From Gorsachius magnificus (Eukaryota > Chordata > Aves > Pelecaniformes > Ardeidae), in contig CM067109.1 of NCBI GenBank assembly GCA_034008185.1, positions 38,038,885 through 38,102,884 of the forward strand: a stretch of DNA of 64,000 nucleotides, in the 5' to 3' direction. Numbering within the stretch: position 1 is the stretch's first letter; each line of letters begins with the position of its first letter. The position numbers and the translations under genes were made by a program. Of the stretch, positions 38,026 through 52,500 are shown piece by piece. A model generated the notes under the pieces. It ran no database searches. It saw nothing but the letters and a program-made list of their open reading frames with translations, and had not been told where the DNA came from.

Positions 38026-40221
38026 GCACAAGCAAAGCTGCAATAACACTTAACACACTAAATACAACCTTTAAACTTGATCTAAGACACTAAAGACAGT
38101 TAGGTCCCACTTAATATGGGAAAACATTTTTCTTCTGGCAGGAAGCTATTTCTGCATTTGAGAACTCCAAGAATGTCATTAAACCAGCTCCAGATGATTT
38201 GAATAATAGCAAGTATCAACTAGCATATAAAATAAAAATGAAAACAAATACTGATTTTAGCTCTAGTATATTTAGTAACAACCAAACTATCCATCACACT
38301 TTAAAAAAAATATTTTAATAGCCTCATTAAGCTAATATTTCAAGAGTCAATTATTTTTCTTTTTCACTAAGAAATTAAACCCTTTAAAACAAGAGTTGCA
38401 ATGTAATTCCAATAAAAAGAAGGGTAGGGACAGCAGAATATTCTTTTCCTTTAAAAAAGGATCAGATAAACAGTACAGAGTGTTAATTCAGACAGGCTGT
38501 AACTGCAACTGTTAAAGGCTGTGATCCATGCAATGCAGAATTCAAGTATGCACAAAGAAGCAAATCTGCTAGGAATGTTTTTTATATTCCTGCTGTCTGC
38601 TCATATTTTTCCCCCAAGAGCTTAGAGTACGATCATCTGCATCATTGCTTTGTAACTCAATGCCACAGAACTTTCTCAGAAAGTCCATGATTGACCCCGC
38701 TGATAAACCATATTCAATAGTTCACTTCTACAAAGCCTTAACCCCTCTACAGAGGCGCACACTGCAAGGGAGTGAAGGTACACAGTACCCTGTTAACAAC
38801 TAGCATGTGGAAGACCGATTCTTGAAATCTGAGGGCTGTCATGTAGTTACACGTTTATTTTCCATGTTCCCGTACAGAGGGCTCCAGATTAACACTTACA
38901 AAATTTTGTACAAAACAAAACACTTTAAAATTCATAAAACTGTTACGGGCAAATTAAGTTTCTCCAAATCATGTGTAGATGTGATTTATACCTAGTCTTG
39001 CTGGTAAAAACCTTCTACAGTAAAAGCAGATTTGTTTGTAAACAGCAAATGTTTTTTTCACCTCTTGTAGTACACAAATATATTTTAATATCTTATTGAA
39101 ATCTAAAGTAATAGTAAAGTAAATCTAAAGCCAATTATTAAACTGGTTTTTACTGGATTATTTTAATACTCATTAAATATCAGTAGTTCTTATGAAATTG
39201 TGGAAAAACCACATTTCACTCAAAATCACAGAAGCAAAGAAGAAAGCTTAAGAAGAATATTAATTCTAACTGGACTTTTTCAGAATACCAATTCTAAGCA
39301 CATAAAACACTAACAGTCTCTCTCTTCCACCCTTAAGAAGTAATTCATAGTCTTCAACAAAGAAATACTACAATGTTCTATCATTGTTTGAGAAAAAAAA
39401 TACATATCCAGCCAGATCTTGTAGGGACAAGTGTAAGTATCAACCACAGTGGGAACAGTAAGAATATTCAGCAAATGTTTAATATTTCAGTTTTGCATAC
39501 TCTCAAAAATCAAAAAACAATATTTCGTGCAGCATAGTCAATACCATTGCTCACTTTTCCAGGAGTTTCTTGGCATAGTATCTTCCTTTACTTTCATTAC
39601 GCTATTTTTACTCATCCTACCACTTCAAAGTCTTTTTCAGTTCCACTTTGCATTAGGCAGGATTTCAGGATTTTAAAGAATCATTTGTATGTTAAATGAT
39701 CCTTAATTTTCCCGTCCATTATCTTAATAAAGCAAACATTTTAACAGCCTCAGGGATACTAATTGCATTTAACAGTCCACTACAAGACCTAAAGAATTTA
39801 GGCCGATAAAATGCCAAAATACAGACGTATGTAGTCCACATCCCATTGACTTTCAATAAGTGCTCAGACCCTATGAGCATTTATATAGCTAGGTTTCAAT
39901 TCAGTTAGTACTTAAGAGCATTGGCTTAAGCCACAGTTTACCAGGATCATAACCACACTATACAGCACATGCTGTGACCACACACTGCTGTGGTAAAATT
40001 GCTACTGAGATTTATATATGATAGACTAGTTTAAACCAATTGCTTCAAAACTATCTCAAGGACTATGCACAATCAGGAAAACAACCCCCTCAAGTGTAAT
40101 GCAGATATAATTTTAAGACTCAAAGTGTCAACACTTGAAAATGGAATTAAACACTGGAGACTCTTTAGACTTGAAGGGTGCATCATCTTCAATATTTGAC
40201 TATTATCTCATCTAGCACTGC

Positions 40222-40603
40222 AATACTTCTTTTCTCCCTGGAGAAGAGGAGGCTCAGGGGATCCCTCATCAGGGTATTCCAGTACTTGAGGTGCAGCTAC
40301 AAAGAGGACAGAGGATCTCTCTTCACAAGGAGCCACATGGAGAGGACAAGGGGCAATAGGTACAAATTGCACCAGGAGGGGTTTCACCTCAATATAAGAA
40401 AATTTTTTACAGTGAGAACAATCAATCACTGGAACAACTTCCCCAGGGATGTGGTAGAGTCCCCATCACGGGAGGTTTTCAAGATATGACATGACAAGGT
40501 GCTAGATAATCTCATCCATGTTTCCTTTCCCACAAAAAGGTAGACCAGATGATCTTTCAAGGTCCCTTCCAAGCTGTGCCATTCTATGATTCTACGACTC
40601 TAG
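40222..40603 (+). mobile_element. CR1 LINE 3' fragment
   Basis: The plus strand begins at FSLEKRRLRGSLIRVFQYL, passes RSHMERTRGNRYKLHQEGF and INHWNNFPRDVVESPS, and continues to a 3' tail with ccagatgatctttcaaggtc and ccattctatgattctacg at 40580-40600. It is truncated at its 5' side within the thumb-like region of the reverse transcriptase. The frame stays open to about 40489 without a frameshift, but the piece is too short to act. Confidence 0.9.
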
Positions 40604-42327
40604 TCCAGCAGACCTTTACAGGGCGTCCCGTGTGAAAGAAAAAAAATAAATCATAGCATGAAGAAGTGTTCCCAAATGCAGAACTGAAGAAGTTAATTGT
40701 AAGACATAAGAAAAAGTCCGAAAGGAACACAGGAAGTTCTCAAATGTATAGCAAGGCCCGAGTATTAGACCCCTGGTAGTTTTCAGAGTCTTTATGAATC
40801 TCCACACCAAATAATTATCTTTTATGACCCCTAAAATTTCACCTATGGATTCTTCATTCTTGTTGTAAGATCAAATCACTCTGATAACCCAAAAGGCCTA
40901 ATAGAACATTATGTACTTCTGACAAAACCCAAAAAGTCGAAACTTGAAAATAAAATTGTTTTAAGGAATTTATTTTTAATGTTGAGTTCTTCCATAATGT
41001 TAATGTACAGACCAGATTAATACCTTCACTTGCGTCTTCTCAGACACTTGCTGTGATCAGAAATAGGTGAGGCAGAATTTGGATGACTAATAAGTTATCA
41101 GGGTGTATTCTGTTCATGGATACGTTTCTTGTCAGGTATTTCTGACAGACACCTCAGGTAATATTCTAGTTACATCAGTGTAACCAAATTAATTTATTTG
41201 TAATACAGAAGGTTAAGTAAGAGGAGAACTTATGCTGAAGTATTATTCTTTTTCCGCATCTTACTTACTCAATGTTATGCTTGGCAGGTTGAACAAATAT
41301 TTTAGTTCTACACATAATAGAGATTATTTTTATGTACCTGCATTTACATTCTGAATATATAAAAATTTGCTCTTTGGAACAGGGCAGTTTTGAGCTTAAA
41401 TAACTTTTCAACTATTGGACAAAACTGGATCAACTATCTCTCTTCATTTTTTACTACTCAATGAATTCTGCTGGTTTATGCATGACATTATCTTCTTTAC
41501 ACTCGTTTAAATAAAAGTATGGTTCACAGGCAAAATGGAACTATAACATAGGGAACAAAATCTTAGCATGAAGTTGTTTAAAGATGGTATCTGGAAATAC
41601 TTTATTTTCAATCTCTTTTCCATATGGAAATAGGAATTCATCCCATGTTGCTTAATTCCCTTGATTATTCTCAAGAGTTATCTGTTGTAATCCACCATTG
41701 TTTCACTAGCTAGTTAGCTCCTGATTTATTTTTCTCAGCAGTAACATGCGAGAGTGAAGCAGAATGAAGTGTTAATAAGGAATAAAGTGAAAGGAGACAA
41801 ACATCATTACCAAAAAATCCAGGTTCCATAGTAAAATGATATGCCATGTATTAGCTTTTTTCTAAACAAAGAAATACCGTCAATTTCTTTCAGGTTCAGC
41901 TATTTTTATTTCAACAGTACATTAGAATCTAAATTTAGCTTACATGCTAACAACTAATTTGAAAAAAAAATCAAATTTTATAGTTTACCATACAGGATAA
42001 GAAATAGGGTTTATGACAGCAATTGTTATTAGGAAATAGCAGTAAACTAAACTGAGTAAGTAACAGCCCGGAAGCTACTCTCAACACTATAATCTAAGAG
42101 AAATCAAAGATGATGCTATCTAGAAGAGACAGATAACAAAATGGATTATCTACACGAAGTCCTCTCTCATATCATAATGCTCCTACTGATCTGATGTGCC
42201 AAAAACACTATGGGCAGACAGACATAGTTGTTAAGTGCCATAAAGCAGCAATCACCTGGAATATGCTCAAATAGCTGATCTTCCAAAAATCAAAATCCAC
42301 TACCAAGGACAGTCTAACTGTCAGCAG

Positions 42328-42342
42328 AAAAAAAAAAAAAAA
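42328..42342 (+). repeat. Poly(A) run, 15 bp
   Basis: Fifteen consecutive A, followed by an AAAC/CCAC-rich stretch to about 42365. Confidence 0.95.
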
Positions 42343-44722
42343 CAAAACACCCACCCCCAACTAAAACAATGATCAGGTTTCATCTTTATAAAGGAAGGTG
42401 GCATGAACTTCAAACAATGGGCAATACACTTCTGTTTGTTCCAGGTTTTGCAGAGATTACCTGTCTTATTTGTACCGAGACACAGTTCTGTCAGCAGCAA
42501 GTACGTAAGAGAAGAGAAGCAAAAAAGAAGGCAATTAAGAATAGCCAGTAAACAGAATTTGTGATTTTTTACTTTTGCTGGCAAATTTGGTAGGGACCAA
42601 CTAAAGAGATTATGAATGGAAACACTTTCTCACTTAAAGGCAAGTCATGTATCCATGGTCAGGTGCCTCAGCATATGACAAATGTTCTGCAGAATTTGAA
42701 ATGGATTGCAGTGAAATAAATTCCATAAAATCTATTCATAAAGTTGCAGTTAAATTGAAATACATTGAAATGAATCCCATAACTTTCTAGATGTAAATTC
42801 CATCTGTTTCACCATCTTTCTCTGAAGGCCAAAATAATTTGACTGAAACCTAGAATCTACTCTTCCATTTCACTTATGCCAATATAACCTAATTGCTATA
42901 CTATAGTAAGAGCCTAAAAGCAAGTCCCATATTTGATATAAAACAGATTTCATCCCCTAAAGCAAATTACTTGTAACACTTACAGTAGCTCTTTTTTTGA
43001 ATTAGCATCATGTTGACTAACAGTACTCCATTTAAACTATTCTAACATCATAGTCATGAGGCTTTTGTTTTTACATGTGCAAACTGCCACCTCCTCTCCC
43101 CTCCTGAAGAGGAAGTCATCTTTTCACTGATCAAAAGGTGATCCAATGATGAAGATTAATTTTTTTCCATTAGTAAAACTATTGGTATTAATAGTTTTTC
43201 TACAACATACTTTCAATAATGTCCCTGAATGAAAATGGCAGCTTTGACAACAATTTACACCTGGAAAAATAATCCTAGTCTTACAGAAATACTTAAGAAA
43301 TAGAAAAAAAATCCTTGTTTATACCTCCTAGTGGGGAATATTTTTTATGTGTTGAAAAACTTCCCTCTAAGACACACAGGGTAGAAATATCTTACAGGCA
43401 TCATGCCACCTACAAGAACCCAAGTGATGATGAAAAAATTCTTCCCCATTTTTATCTGTAGCAAAATTGCTCCTATATGTGATTTTTGGACATCAAGCTA
43501 GCTTATGTATTTCAAAATATTTCAGAATACTTATGTATTTGTAAATCCACGCCAAAAGCTTGCAGTACCCAGAAATTTCAAAAAAGCACAGTAAATGAGA
43601 AACTGCAAACTAGTTATAAACTAGAACGAAGACTGGAGTTTAAGACAGCTATTTACACAAGAGCTGTGTTCGTTGCATTTGACAGTTAAAAAGCGCCAGA
43701 GGCCCTTCACCCCTCCAGGAGCTGTGTGCTCTGCTGCACCCCAGCTCCCTATCAGTATGACTGTAGGGGAACTGGTCAGGAGCAAAATCAAGAATCTCAT
43801 TATAAGAACCAACACAAGAGGAAACCTAAAGCAATGGCAGTGCTCAACTTTAGACAGCAATTTGACTTCCAAACAAATGCAAGCTTATTACAGACCAGTT
43901 CCAGTCACAGAAGAAATGTAATGGTTTGACCTGTTGTTCCACGCTCCATTGACAAGCATATGACAAAACTAGAAAACAAAAAGTTACATTTCCTTTCAAA
44001 GATTTATAAAGAATCCAACCAGTAACAATTCCCAGTTTCTGGATTTAGAAGTTGGTTATGAATGATGCGCGGTGCGGATACAAAACTGCAATGTGTGAAA
44101 TTAGAGCCTTTCCTAGAAAATCTGTAATCTGAGCCTTTAACTCAGACACACCATTGTAGTACATAAAAAGGATTGCGGAATGGTCTGTTTAAATGATATA
44201 AATGAGTTTAATAACAGGACAAAAACTTATTCAACAACAGCAACTGAGACACACAAGATGAAGCTTTACCTTCAAAACTTACATTCAAGACTCCTGTGCC
44301 AAAGCCATACTCAATTATCCACTAAAAAAATTCCTTGAAAAAGTGTCATACCATTCACAATGCAGCAACAGGAACCTATGTCCACTAATGTTATTAACAT
44401 TGTAACTAGGTATTTTCATTAGGGCAGGGACAGCTGTAATAATTGTATAATCACAGCTTAAGCCCTATTGGCAGTTCAGATGGGTGGGTGTTGATGTTCC
44501 TAAGGAGAAAAAAAAAAACCAAACCAAAACCCACCAACAAAACTTGCAAACCACACATGGCCAGAATTTGTTCTGCTCAAATTTTAAGGAACATTTGCCA
44601 AAAGTCAGAAAGTTTTTAATATGGTGGAGACCAAATATGCAGGAAAGAGTGCGACACTTTTGTAAGAGGCTACAAAATTCTACTTGCAGCTTTCCTATTA
44701 CTGCAGTGCAAAATACACAGTT

Positions 44723-44737
44723 AAAAAAAAAAAAAAA
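44723..44737 (+). repeat. Poly(A) run, 15 bp
   Basis: Fifteen consecutive A, about 365 bp from the catalytic DTWD2 exon on its intronic 3' side. Confidence 0.95.
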
Positions 44738-45102
44738 TACGTATTTCACTGTGTATGTTCTAATATCTTAGGCAACAGGCAAAAATTTTCTACACAAACC
44801 AGTTTTCAATTTTTCAAAATAACGATTCACTATGAAGTTAGACACATTAACTCAAAACAAACAAAAATTTCAACTGACAAAGTGAAACCCCCCAATATTT
44901 ACAGTCATCTTTCTCACAGTTTTATAGGTTGTTTTGTTTATTATTTCAAGTTTTTCCTTGTCTTGTCAGCTGGTAACAGCTGAGAAGGAAAAAAATTATT
45001 GTCATGATTTTCATCCTCACAAAACCACTCCCTCCTGGCTGTTCAGAAAGCAAGCATCTATTACACACATTTCAAATGTTTATTTTACGTATTATAACTC
45101 AC

Positions 45103-45292
45103 CTGCCTAGGAAGCTGGAAGAGAGGGTTTTTGTAAAATATATCTTTAGCCTGACTCCATGTTCCATCAATGATGATCATAACAGATGGACTAGAATACA
45201 TCACAGCGACTTCTTCTAAATTGGTTGCTGCAGCTCCAGGATATAAAATTAGAGTATTGGGATTTCTGCACACAGTTGCTAATTCAGGATAC
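45103..45292 (-). CDS. DTWD2: DTWD2 catalytic exon with DGTW motif
   Basis: This 190-bp exon is one base completing the upstream Arg codon plus 63 codons, opening [19 protein letters not shown] and ending LPRQ. It holds [17 protein letters not shown]; the D-G-T-W codons lie at 45157-45168. This D-x-T-W signature names the DTW domain and belongs to the active site in the tRNA acp3U transferases (TapT in bacteria, DTWD1/DTWD2 in animals). The [10 protein letters not shown] tail favours DTWD2 over DTWD1 by memory of the family. The acceptor is ...TGCATTGAAG (ct at 45293-45294 on the plus strand), preceded by a T/G-rich tract. The donor GTGAGT follows CAG, with gt seen as ac at 45101-45102. Both borders agree in phase with the neighbouring exons (2 upstream, 0 downstream). 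No stop or frameshift interrupts it, so this is a live gene, not a retrocopy. Confidence 0.95.
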
Positions 45293-46577
45293 CTTCAATG
45301 CAGACACACAAAATGACAGTAATTATTAAAAGTTTTCATGACAGATACATACTTCTAGATATTCCAAGTTACTAACTCATACTCATCATCTCCAAATTTT
45401 ACTTAAGTTTCAAAAAAGTCCATCGGTCAGCTACCACTTTCTCTTTCCAACACCTCAAAAGTTGTTGGTGCTCCCTCAGCTCTTATGGGGGGAGGAAAAA
45501 AACACCCACAAAAGCAATCAATGAAAGCTTGTTAAAGCAATACACCAGGAATATTTTCTGATGCTTTATTCATTAAGTCTCTAATGTCTATTTGAACCAA
45601 AGATGTTTTGAATTGTTTACCAGAATTTAACATCTGTATTCTAGCAATATTTGTTTGAGCACCTGGCACAAAAAATACTACAATCATCCCATTTTGAACT
45701 TTGTATATATAAAGAATATCAGCAATTCATGGTCCACAACTACAGTATATTTTTGAAAATTTTATCTCTTTTTTTTTTTTAATTACTGTTACTACAGTTA
45801 CAGTCCCCAAATTTGTACATTCTCTTCTTCCTTCCTATTGGCTTCTACATTTGGCAATGGTACCAGATGAATAACTACCATCTATTACATGTTCATTTCA
45901 TGTACATGGAAATTCCTTAAGTTTTTGCACAACACCACTGTAAGTTAGTTTATAAAAATCTATGAAAGGCATTGTCATTTAGGTAGTATTGGAAGCCTCA
46001 AAAAACACCTAGTCAAGTAGGCTGGTAAAGGAATTACGAGAAAAACCTGGCCTTGTAACAAAGACTGCATTACTTGTCTTGAATCAATTTCAGCATTATC
46101 ATCATGTGCTCTTCAGAATCGCGTCAATTGGAAGCAGGAAGAAATACAAAGAAGGGCTGACTGTCTGAAGCATGTGACCAAGAATAAGAAATTAATTCTG
46201 TGTAATACCTTAGAGGTTGTAAAGAGTAACGGATGTGGTAGGAGGAGGAGAGAGATATGCATTTGAAACAGCATGTGACTATTTGTACTCTGAAAGGGAA
46301 AAGGTAGCCAGTACAGCTTATCAGAGAAAACAAGGTGTATCAGAATGAGGTTAACAATGGCCAACACACAAAGTGGACTCTCCATGCTACTTGTCAAGAA
46401 CTAGGTGCAAGAGCATGGACACAGACACAGGCAGGATGTAGGTATGTAAGTTCACACAGAGAAATTCCTAATGCCACTGTGACCCCATAGCTTTTAAGCC
46501 CCAGGAGTTGGGCACCTGTACCACTCTTCCAAAAATCAAACAAGAATCTCCTTGCTTTAGGGGAGGGAGGAGAAAGG

Positions 46578-46594
46578 AAAAAAAAAAAAAAAAA
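46578..46594 (+). repeat. Poly(A) run, 17 bp
   Basis: Seventeen consecutive A after a purine-rich gggagggaggagaaagg stretch. On the transcript strand this is a T-run followed by a pyrimidine tract. Confidence 0.95.
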
Positions 46595-49500
46595 GGTTAG
46601 AGGTACTTCAAATCTGTACACTCCATTATCACTCTCTGGGGATACACGTGAAAACAGTTTTATCAGTATTAGGTTCGGGCAGAATTGCAGTGCCTAAGAC
46701 ATTGAGATCCTGAGCTTAAGACTCATATAGGACCATATGGGAAATATCTGAAATTAAAGAACTGAATTCAGTGTACCAATAAGCCCAGAGCTATTATTCC
46801 AACATTTGAGCATCCTTCCCCCCCAAGCAAACAATCCAGACTGATTCAACACTACATGGTTGATTACTGTCAATATTATTTACTAAAAAAAGAGTAATGA
46901 TCTTTCCTTACAAAATTAACAGTAAAAGAAGTGTAAACAGAGACATGAAATCTGTAAGATAAATCTGTGGCAAATAGAAGTACATGGAAACTTCTCTCTG
47001 CCCACTATTTTTTTTTTTTAAACCTTACTTACATTATGGTAATTTGTTATCACTTTAATTTAATCAAGAATCATGCTACACTAAATCAAAAGCAAGGGGA
47101 TATCTCACTACAGACTACCTAGCACTCAAGGTTCAAATCTAGAAAAATCAGTCTATTTTCAGATGTTTGTCTTGAGAACCCAACTCCTCAAAGAGCAAAG
47201 GATCCTAATTCTGGAACAGCAAGCTTTCAAAATCATTAACATCTCTTCGATAATTAAAAAAGTAATAGAATAATGAATTCTTAAAACTAATCCAAAACCA
47301 TAATGATTATGAAGCACTACAAGATCATATTATGAACACTACAACTGAAGTCTTACTCTTAGAAATGCAATTAAGTTGGAAGCAATGGTTTTCAATAGAT
47401 AGTCATCCAAGATCCAGACATTTCAGTTTACAACGGTTTATATGCAAAAGCAAAGGCAGGGGTGGTTCAGACAAATTTTGTAAATTTGTACCACAAATTT
47501 AACCTAGTATTTGAGGGCTGATTATGCATAGGGTGCCATAAGAACTCATAACACTTGACAAACTACTATGAGTTGCTGCTATCTTCAAAGAGTTTACCAT
47601 CCACAGACTTCATCCTAGAGTGACACAGAGCACACACGGAGAGCTATTAGTACTCTTTCCTTTCATAGGAACAGGCTCTCAGAAATATGCACTGTGCAAC
47701 TCCTAGGTTATGGTTCACACTGACAGTCACAGTCCATATTAGCAGCTTTAATAAAACATGTGTGCGTCTTCCATTTATAAAACACACTTGTTCTTCCTTC
47801 CTTAGAGCAGCACAGGAGACAGGAGCTAAAGAAAAACAACTAATGATTTGCTTAGAAAAGGATATAGTCTGTATAAAACAAGTTCAACAAAAATTTTGTA
47901 TGTATTACTATGCAGGTACATACTGTTAATTCCACTGCAGGTTTTCTATCTGCTGTTTAAGACTTTGCTTCCTGTTAGTTGCTGATCCATAGTGCAATTA
48001 GACTTTTTCTACTCACATACAACCATCATTAAGATTTCTCCCCCAAAATAGTTTTCATATACATCTTTCAGCTACATTTAATTAGATCTGTGAAAGAAAT
48101 CAAAAATCTCAGTAAAAGACTGAATTTGTATCTGGTAAATAACAATGAATCTGTTAACTGAACGAATTGATACGGCATTAAAAAGGCAAGTATATATTAA
48201 CAATACCACTTTTCACAGCCACTTAGCAAGACTATACTTCTGATGTGCTTGCTTTGGGTAAACACTGGAATACAGTGTATTTAATCACACACTACTTCTG
48301 AAGTACTGCTATAGAGCAGAATTTTCTCTATAAGAGTCAAATGTTTTTAAAAGAAACTTATAGGAAACATTCACGAAAAATTAGCCATTTCACTATGATG
48401 TTGAAATAGAGCTGTTGCCTGCTGAGCTCTTTTGAAAACCTGATCCACATGTTACAGTACAACTTTTTTTTTTCCATATAAGCTTTCACTTGTATGCCTA
48501 AGCTTACTACAGCATATAAGTAAAAGGACCAGGAATTAGATTTCATCTTCACAGAACTCTACTTCTAAAAGTAAGTGCATATAATCCTACAATAAAAACA
48601 CATTCAAACAATGTTAATATTGTTTTTTTGAATACCAATAATTTATTCCATTGTTTAAGTACAAGAGTGATTTGACACAAATAGTATGGCTTATTAAAAA
48701 TACAGGAGACAATTTCATTAAGGCTGATGTTTGTATTCATGATGACTCATGAAATATTAAAGAATATATGCCAGTTTTGAAACTCTCCTCAGAGCCACAG
48801 CAGAAGCTCCTTGCTCAGTGCTGTGCTACCCAGGAAAATGCATTTTTGGTTTTTTATCCCTGCCTAAATTTCCCCTGCAAAACAAGGGTAGAGTCAAAAA
48901 ACTCTGCACCAGGTCAGCTGGCAGTCCAGACTGCCTTGTTTGGAATGACTAGACAGAAATTTCAGGCCTAGATCACTGCACTGGGAGGTAGATAAGCAAC
49001 TTCTCAGCAAGACATATCCCTGATCCCAAGTCCTCTCAATTGCTAAAAGCTGAGAGAGGAACTGGGTAAGTCTCATCAGGGTTGTAGCCACTCTTCTGTG
49101 AGCTCTTTATCCTTTGGAGTGTTTTTTGTTTCTTTCTTTCTTTTGAATTCAAGCTGCTGTTATTTGAATTCAGGAACACAATTCTGTAGTCCAGCTAGAC
49201 TTGCATATATGGGGAAACTAAACCAAACAGAAGCACAGAGGTAAGTTATGAGCAGAAGGCTGAGTTAGGATAAACACAAGGACAAGCTGGGAGCACAAGC
49301 ACGAGCAGTCACACCAGAAAAAGCTAGTCCAAGCTACTGAAGGAATAGTTGGTTATGATGATGGAAGAATTTTACACAGCAAGCTGCCCAGAGTCAGAAA
49401 TGTGGTCTTCTTGTTCTTCTTGCCATATTGTGACATACAGTAGTACACAGTTTCACAGTATTTCTGACTTCAAACATGGCAAAATACAACATGCCTGCCA

Positions 49501-52500
49501 TTGAGACGTGTAGCTTTGGCAGTGCAGATGCAAGAGGGATGTTTGTGCTGGGCTTAGCAGTTGCTGTAGAAAGAGAGCTGGACAGCATACATCACAACAA
49601 AGCTTTGTTTATGAAAGGTCTCCACAAATTACTTTGCCTGGTAGTTTATGACAACCTGAATTCAGAAACAATCCAGTGAAAGAAGTTCCTCCTTTGATTG
49701 TTAGAAGTGTTTAGATCACTGACATTTCCTGCCATCTTTGAAATCTCAACCTTATCTGTAAATGCTTGAACATGACTGTGGTCCAATAAAAGCAGACATG
49801 TCAAAGACAATGTCAAGGCTGGGCATGGTCAATGGGCACAGCAGTAAGCCCAAGAGGCTAAACTGGGAGGGGAAGAAGAGGACGAAGAGCAATGTGCTTG
49901 CTGATCAGTGTTAGAGACTAAGTTACATCTTTTTCAACTTTATAGTTCTAGATCTTTACATAGCACTTTTGTAGAAGCTTTTCTTAATGTGAAGCACGAC
50001 TAACTTCAGAGGGTTAATGGTGACTTTAATTTTACTTTCTATTTCAGTCAGAACAGACATGCTGATGGCAGACTCCTTGAAGCCACCAAATTTCAATAGG
50101 AGACTGAGAAACTGAATTTCTAAACAAGTACTTTTCTTCCTGCAGGTCAGAGGTTGACTTCTGAAGACTTGTTCTGAAGAAAGTGAGGACAAAAAAGAAA
50201 GATAACATTGCTACATATGAAAAAAAAACCTTGGCCTTTCTCAAAGATGCTGCAAAAGACTGATATGAACTTCTGAGTGACAATGAGAACTTACTTCTTA
50301 AGTAAACACTGTACTTTAGTGTATATCCAGACTTAGTAGGGTTTAGAGTTACTTTATTTTGCCATGCTACTTCACAAACAACTGTTCTTATTAAAGAAGT
50401 GGACCAGGTAAAGAATTTCATGTATAAAAATTGTCCTATGTTGACTTAATAGCCATGAAAACAATCAATTAAGCAAATCCTTAATTTATTTTATGTCACA
50501 TATATTCATGCACTATTAACAGCAGTTATCAAAAGCTTGCTGTAGATTTGTCATAATTAGGACTTTGAAGCCATGAATTTCAATCCTTAAGTAAATATCT
50601 CAAACAAATATAATATAGAGAATCTTTGATGAAGTTACGACTAGGCACAATTTGCTCATACATACGTAACAAGGAAAAAAGATGTGCAGCTCTGTAACAT
50701 TCCGGCCTAGCCAAGGCAATTGTTTAACTGAGTTCTTAATTGTCATTGAGCAGGTATGGGGAGGAAGAATACAGCTTAACTTTTCCTTTTGGAAATATTA
50801 CAACAGTTTAAAATAGCCTTTAGTTGATGTTACCTGAAAGGACCTGATAATGAACATGGCTTGGTTGCCTGTAAGGCATGATTTAGGTTTGTGAAGTGCT
50901 GTAAAGTGAGTATTAAGCAATATAATCATAAAAATACTATTTGAGTGATAGAAGTGACACACTTGGTAGGAACTAAAGGGACTTTAAAATTTGTATGTGT
51001 TGGACATTAATAGAAAAAGAGCTTGCCTGAAAAATATACTCAGGTAAAAAGAGGTGTCACTTTCTCTGAAGCCTGTAAGGCAGAGAAAGACCTATTCTTT
51101 TCTCTGTGGTCTCAAAGTAATAACTAAGGAGGAAAAGAATAAAGTGGAGGCATATGAAGGGTCAGATGGCTTGGAATTTTCTTTTCTAACCATTTCTGGG
51201 TTGCTAAAAACTAGCAGTCACTCTCCAACAAGCTTTCCAAACAAAGACAAGAGAATTTAAAAACAAAAGCTGTTCACGGAATTGGTGGCCAATACTAAGA
51301 ATAAGTGTGAAAGGACAAAAAAAAAGTTACTATTTCCACAGAATAAAGAAGCATAAATTAAGGGGACAAAATGCAATGGATGAAAAAGAAATGCAACAAG
51401 AACTTTTGCCAAATCCTGAACATTTCACTGATGTAATAAAATGTATGAAATATAACAAGTATAAGCAAACATGAATATAGATACAATGGAGACTTACTAA
51501 GATACTAAGGGTGGTTATAAAAGTATAGCACAAGTCTAAGCGAGTACCACAAAAACTAGGTAAAAAAATAAGCACAAAAAACCAGAAGGGGGAAAAAATA
51601 AACCACATGAACCACCACTCTGGTCTGCAGCCCAGAGGAAAACTTAGTAATAACTAAAATTAGGAATAAGTAAAACTTCAAAAATTGAATTTCACAGCTG
51701 ACCTTTTCAATGGAATAATGTGGGCAACACCACCAGCATCAACAAAGAAGTCAGCTCTTAAAATACTCAAAAATACTCTACTGCACTTAAAATGCAGTGT
51801 CCTTTCTTATGAGAACGGGGGGGAAAAAAAAAAAGCAAAACCACAAACTGGTTGGAACTAGCTGGAGGAGGTCTACTGAACAAGAACAGCAAAAGGGATA
51901 AAAGTCTTCACAGAGAAACTTTATAAACTTTAGTTATAAGTTTTAGAGACAAGAAGGCCGAAGGGAAACCTAGTTAATAGTCTCCAAAACCACAAGAGGA
52001 AGGAAATAGTGTGTTCTCCGTGTCCACAGAGGACAAGAAAAGAAATAAGTATAACTGCAGCAGTAAAGATTCAAACTAAACAGGGACAAAACCTCACAAG
52101 CTTTCTTACGGTAGTAAGTTACGTTCACATGTTAAAACAGACCCACTGAGAATTCTGCAGACTCTCCTGCACATAGTATTAATACCATGCCTACATGCAG
52201 CTGGTCTCACTTTCGTAAGGGAGTAACAGTGGCATCTTGAGGATCTTTCTATCCCTACTCCTCCAACTATGCTGTGATACATAATGAGTATCAAATCCCA
52301 ATGCTTGTCTTTAATTGAGCTTATTCTTAAACGTAATGATTTCAAGTAATGGAACTATGCTGAAGGAATATCCTCTGTACAGACATTATGATGTCTCCAG
52401 TGTTCTCACACATGTACTTAATAAGACATGATTTTCCTATGAACATTTGTTCCTGGCACTGTACCTCCTGTATCTATTAATAGCTTTGAGTTTTCATGAG

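Larger units (their letters stand above)
13703..45102 (-). other. DTWD2: DTWD2 intron, 31,400 bp
   Basis: This large intron separates the catalytic DGTW exon from the next coding exon and holds most of the transposable-element remains in the window: MIR-like fossils near 21.8 and 30.1 kb, a CR1/LTR cluster at 27.07-28.95 kb, an ancient CR1-like piece at 32.4 kb, and CR1 copies at 37.3-38.0 and 40.2-40.6 kb. The stretches 13.7-21.7, 21.9-27.0, 29.0-30.0, 30.2-32.4, 32.7-37.3, 38.0-40.2 and 40.6-45.1 kb show only AT-rich single-copy-looking sequence with short A/T runs and chance open frames. Confidence 0.85.

Noticed and set aside
37497..38093. Plus-strand frames of 94 and 85 codons
   Set aside because: Antisense to the CR1 fragment.
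47131..47142. ggttcaaatc, a tRNA B-box-like string
   Set aside because: No A-box at the right distance and no cloverleaf could be drawn.
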